Shown piece after piece: positions 5,446 to 6,245 of a stretch of DNA of 6,245 nucleotides (position 1 is its first letter; every line of letters starts with the position of its first letter). The notes under the pieces are model-generated. The model saw nothing but the letters and a program-made list of their open reading frames with translations. It searched no databases and was not told where the DNA came from. The position numbers and the translations under genes are program-made. Source of the DNA: Candidatus Krumholzibacteriia bacterium (GTDB taxonomy: Bacteria; Krumholzibacteriota; Krumholzibacteria; WVZY01; JAKEHA01); NCBI GenBank assembly GCA_029863355.1, contig JAOTVO010000162.1, forward strand, positions 1-6,245, given 5' to 3'.

Positions 5446-6245
5446 CTAGGCTGCGGCGATGGCGGCGTCGATGGCATCGGACAGGACGGCGGCCGTGGTG
5501 GCAATGTCTTCCCGGGAGTGCGCGAGCGAGATGAAGCACGCCTCGAACTGCGAAGGCGGCAGGTAGACGCCGCGCGCGAGCGCCGCGTGGAAGTAGCGCG
5601 CGTAGCGCGCCGTGTCGCATTCCGCCGCCGCGGCGAAGTCGCCGGGCGCCCCGTCGCGGAAGAACAGCGTGAACATGGAGCCGACGCGCGCGTAGCCCAC
5701 CGCCCCGGCGTGGCGCGCTAGCGCCGGCGCCAGCGCGTCGTCCAGCGCCGAGCCCAGGGATTCCAGCGCGTCGTAGGCCTCGGGGTCGGCGAGCCGCTCC
5801 AGGGTGGCCGCGCCCGCGGCCATCGCGAGCGGATTGCCGGAGAGCGTGCCCGCCTGGTAGACGCGACCCGTCGGCGAGACCGACTGCATGATCTGCGCCG
5901 TGCCCCCGTAGGCGCCGACGGGAAGACCGCCGCCGATCACTTTGCCCAGCGTGGTCAGGTCGGGCCGCACGCCGAAGCGTTCCTGCGCGCCCCCGCGCGC
6001 CAGGCGGAAGCCCGTCATCACCTCGTCGAACACGAGGAGCGCGCCGCCCGTGTCGCAAATCTTCCGCAATCCCTCCAGGAAGCCCGGGGCGGGCGCGACC
6101 ACGCCCATGTTGCCGGCCACCGGCTCGACGATGACGCACGCGATGGGGCCGGCGCTCTGCGCGAACGCTTCGCGGACGGCGGCGAGGTCGTTGAAGGGGC
6201 AGACGATGGTGTCGGCGGCGGTTCCGGCCGTGACGCCGGGCGACG
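5446..6245 (-). CDS. hemL: Glutamate-1-semialdehyde 2,1-aminomutase, 5' end cut by window edge
   Basis: The last 265 residues are visible; full-length proteins have about 430, so roughly 165 N-terminal residues lie beyond the right edge. The enzyme uses PLP to convert glutamate-1-semialdehyde to 5-aminolevulinate, the last step of the C5 route to tetrapyrroles. Seen, numbering from the first complete visible codon: EPVAGNMGVV (about 39-48); FDEVMTGFR with the PLP-ring Asp at 73; LGKVIGGGLPVGAYGG with the Schiff-base Lys at 101; GTLSGNP, the phosphate-contacting segment; and the C-terminal FEACFISLAHS signature. These distinguish HemL from other class III aminotransferases such as BioA. The frame is open to the TAG at 5446-5448. 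It is the first visible gene of the minus-strand run with the nucleotidase, bioY and the lipoprotein. Confidence 0.95.
   Translation of the reverse strand, partial: SPGVTAGTAADTIVCPFNDLAAVREAFAQSAGPIACVIVEPVAGNMGVVAPAPGFLEGLRKICDTGGALLVFDEVMTGFRLARGGAQERFGVRPDLTTLGKVIGGGLPVGAYGGTAQIMQSVSPTGRVYQAGTLSGNPLAMAAGAATLERLADPEAYDALESLGSALDDALAPALARHAGAVGYARVGSMFTLFFRDGAPGDFAAAAECDTARYARYFHAALARGVYLPPSQFEACFISLAHSREDIATTAAVLSDAIDAAIAAA

Noticed and set aside
4955..6139. A 394-codon minus-strand frame overlapping hemL and the nucleotidase.
   Set aside because: It is a shifted frame of two real genes; its product is Arg-rich with no family motif.
5446..6245. BioA (biotin-pathway aminotransferase), suggested by the nearby bioY.
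   Set aside because: The GNMGVV, GKVIGGGLPVGAYGG and FEACFISLAHS segments are characteristic of HemL, not BioA.

Overview
The window is very GC-rich (roughly 70%) and looks like a chromosomal segment from a Gram-negative bacterium. I infer the envelope type from a lipobox lipoprotein and a periplasmic sensor domain. HemL points to heme synthesis by the C5 (glutamyl-tRNA) pathway. A eukaryote-type cN-II-like (HAD-IG) nucleotidase also occurs in bacteria such as Myxococcota and Bdellovibrionota. A myxobacterium-like or similar uncultivated high-GC lineage is plausible, but the sequence alone does not settle it. I see no mobile element, phage gene, CRISPR array, tRNA or rRNA.

Layout, left to right. 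At 1-962 on the minus strand are the first 320 residues of an MmgE/PrpD-family protein, cut by the left edge. A 213-bp divergent intergenic region (963-1175) follows, with several inverted repeats and a locally AT-richer patch just before the next gene. At 1176-2846 on the plus strand is a complete membrane-bound diguanylate cyclase: TM, periplasmic Cache-like sensor, TM, HAMP, signalling helix, GGDEF. It converges, with a 38-bp gap, on a run of four minus-strand genes.

Those four genes, in transcription order from the right edge, are: hemL (cut at its 5' end by the window), a HAD-IG 5'-nucleotidase, the biotin transporter S-component bioY, and a lipoprotein with a coiled coil and a C-terminal bacterial SH3 domain. 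The gaps are small: about 19 bp or an overlap, then 54 bp, then 55 bp. They could therefore form one transcript. A hairpin pair followed by five T residues between the nucleotidase and bioY may partly separate them.

Functionally, hemL makes 5-aminolevulinate, the nucleotidase probably acts on nucleoside monophosphates, and BioY imports biotin. The SH3b lipoprotein is probably an envelope protein of unknown role. The cyclase converts an unknown periplasmic signal into c-di-GMP. The families are all known, and I see no clear undescribed system. The points worth a second look are the small regulatory-looking palindromes, the nucleotidase start site and neighbourhood, the BioY residue change, and the architecture of the SH3b lipoprotein.
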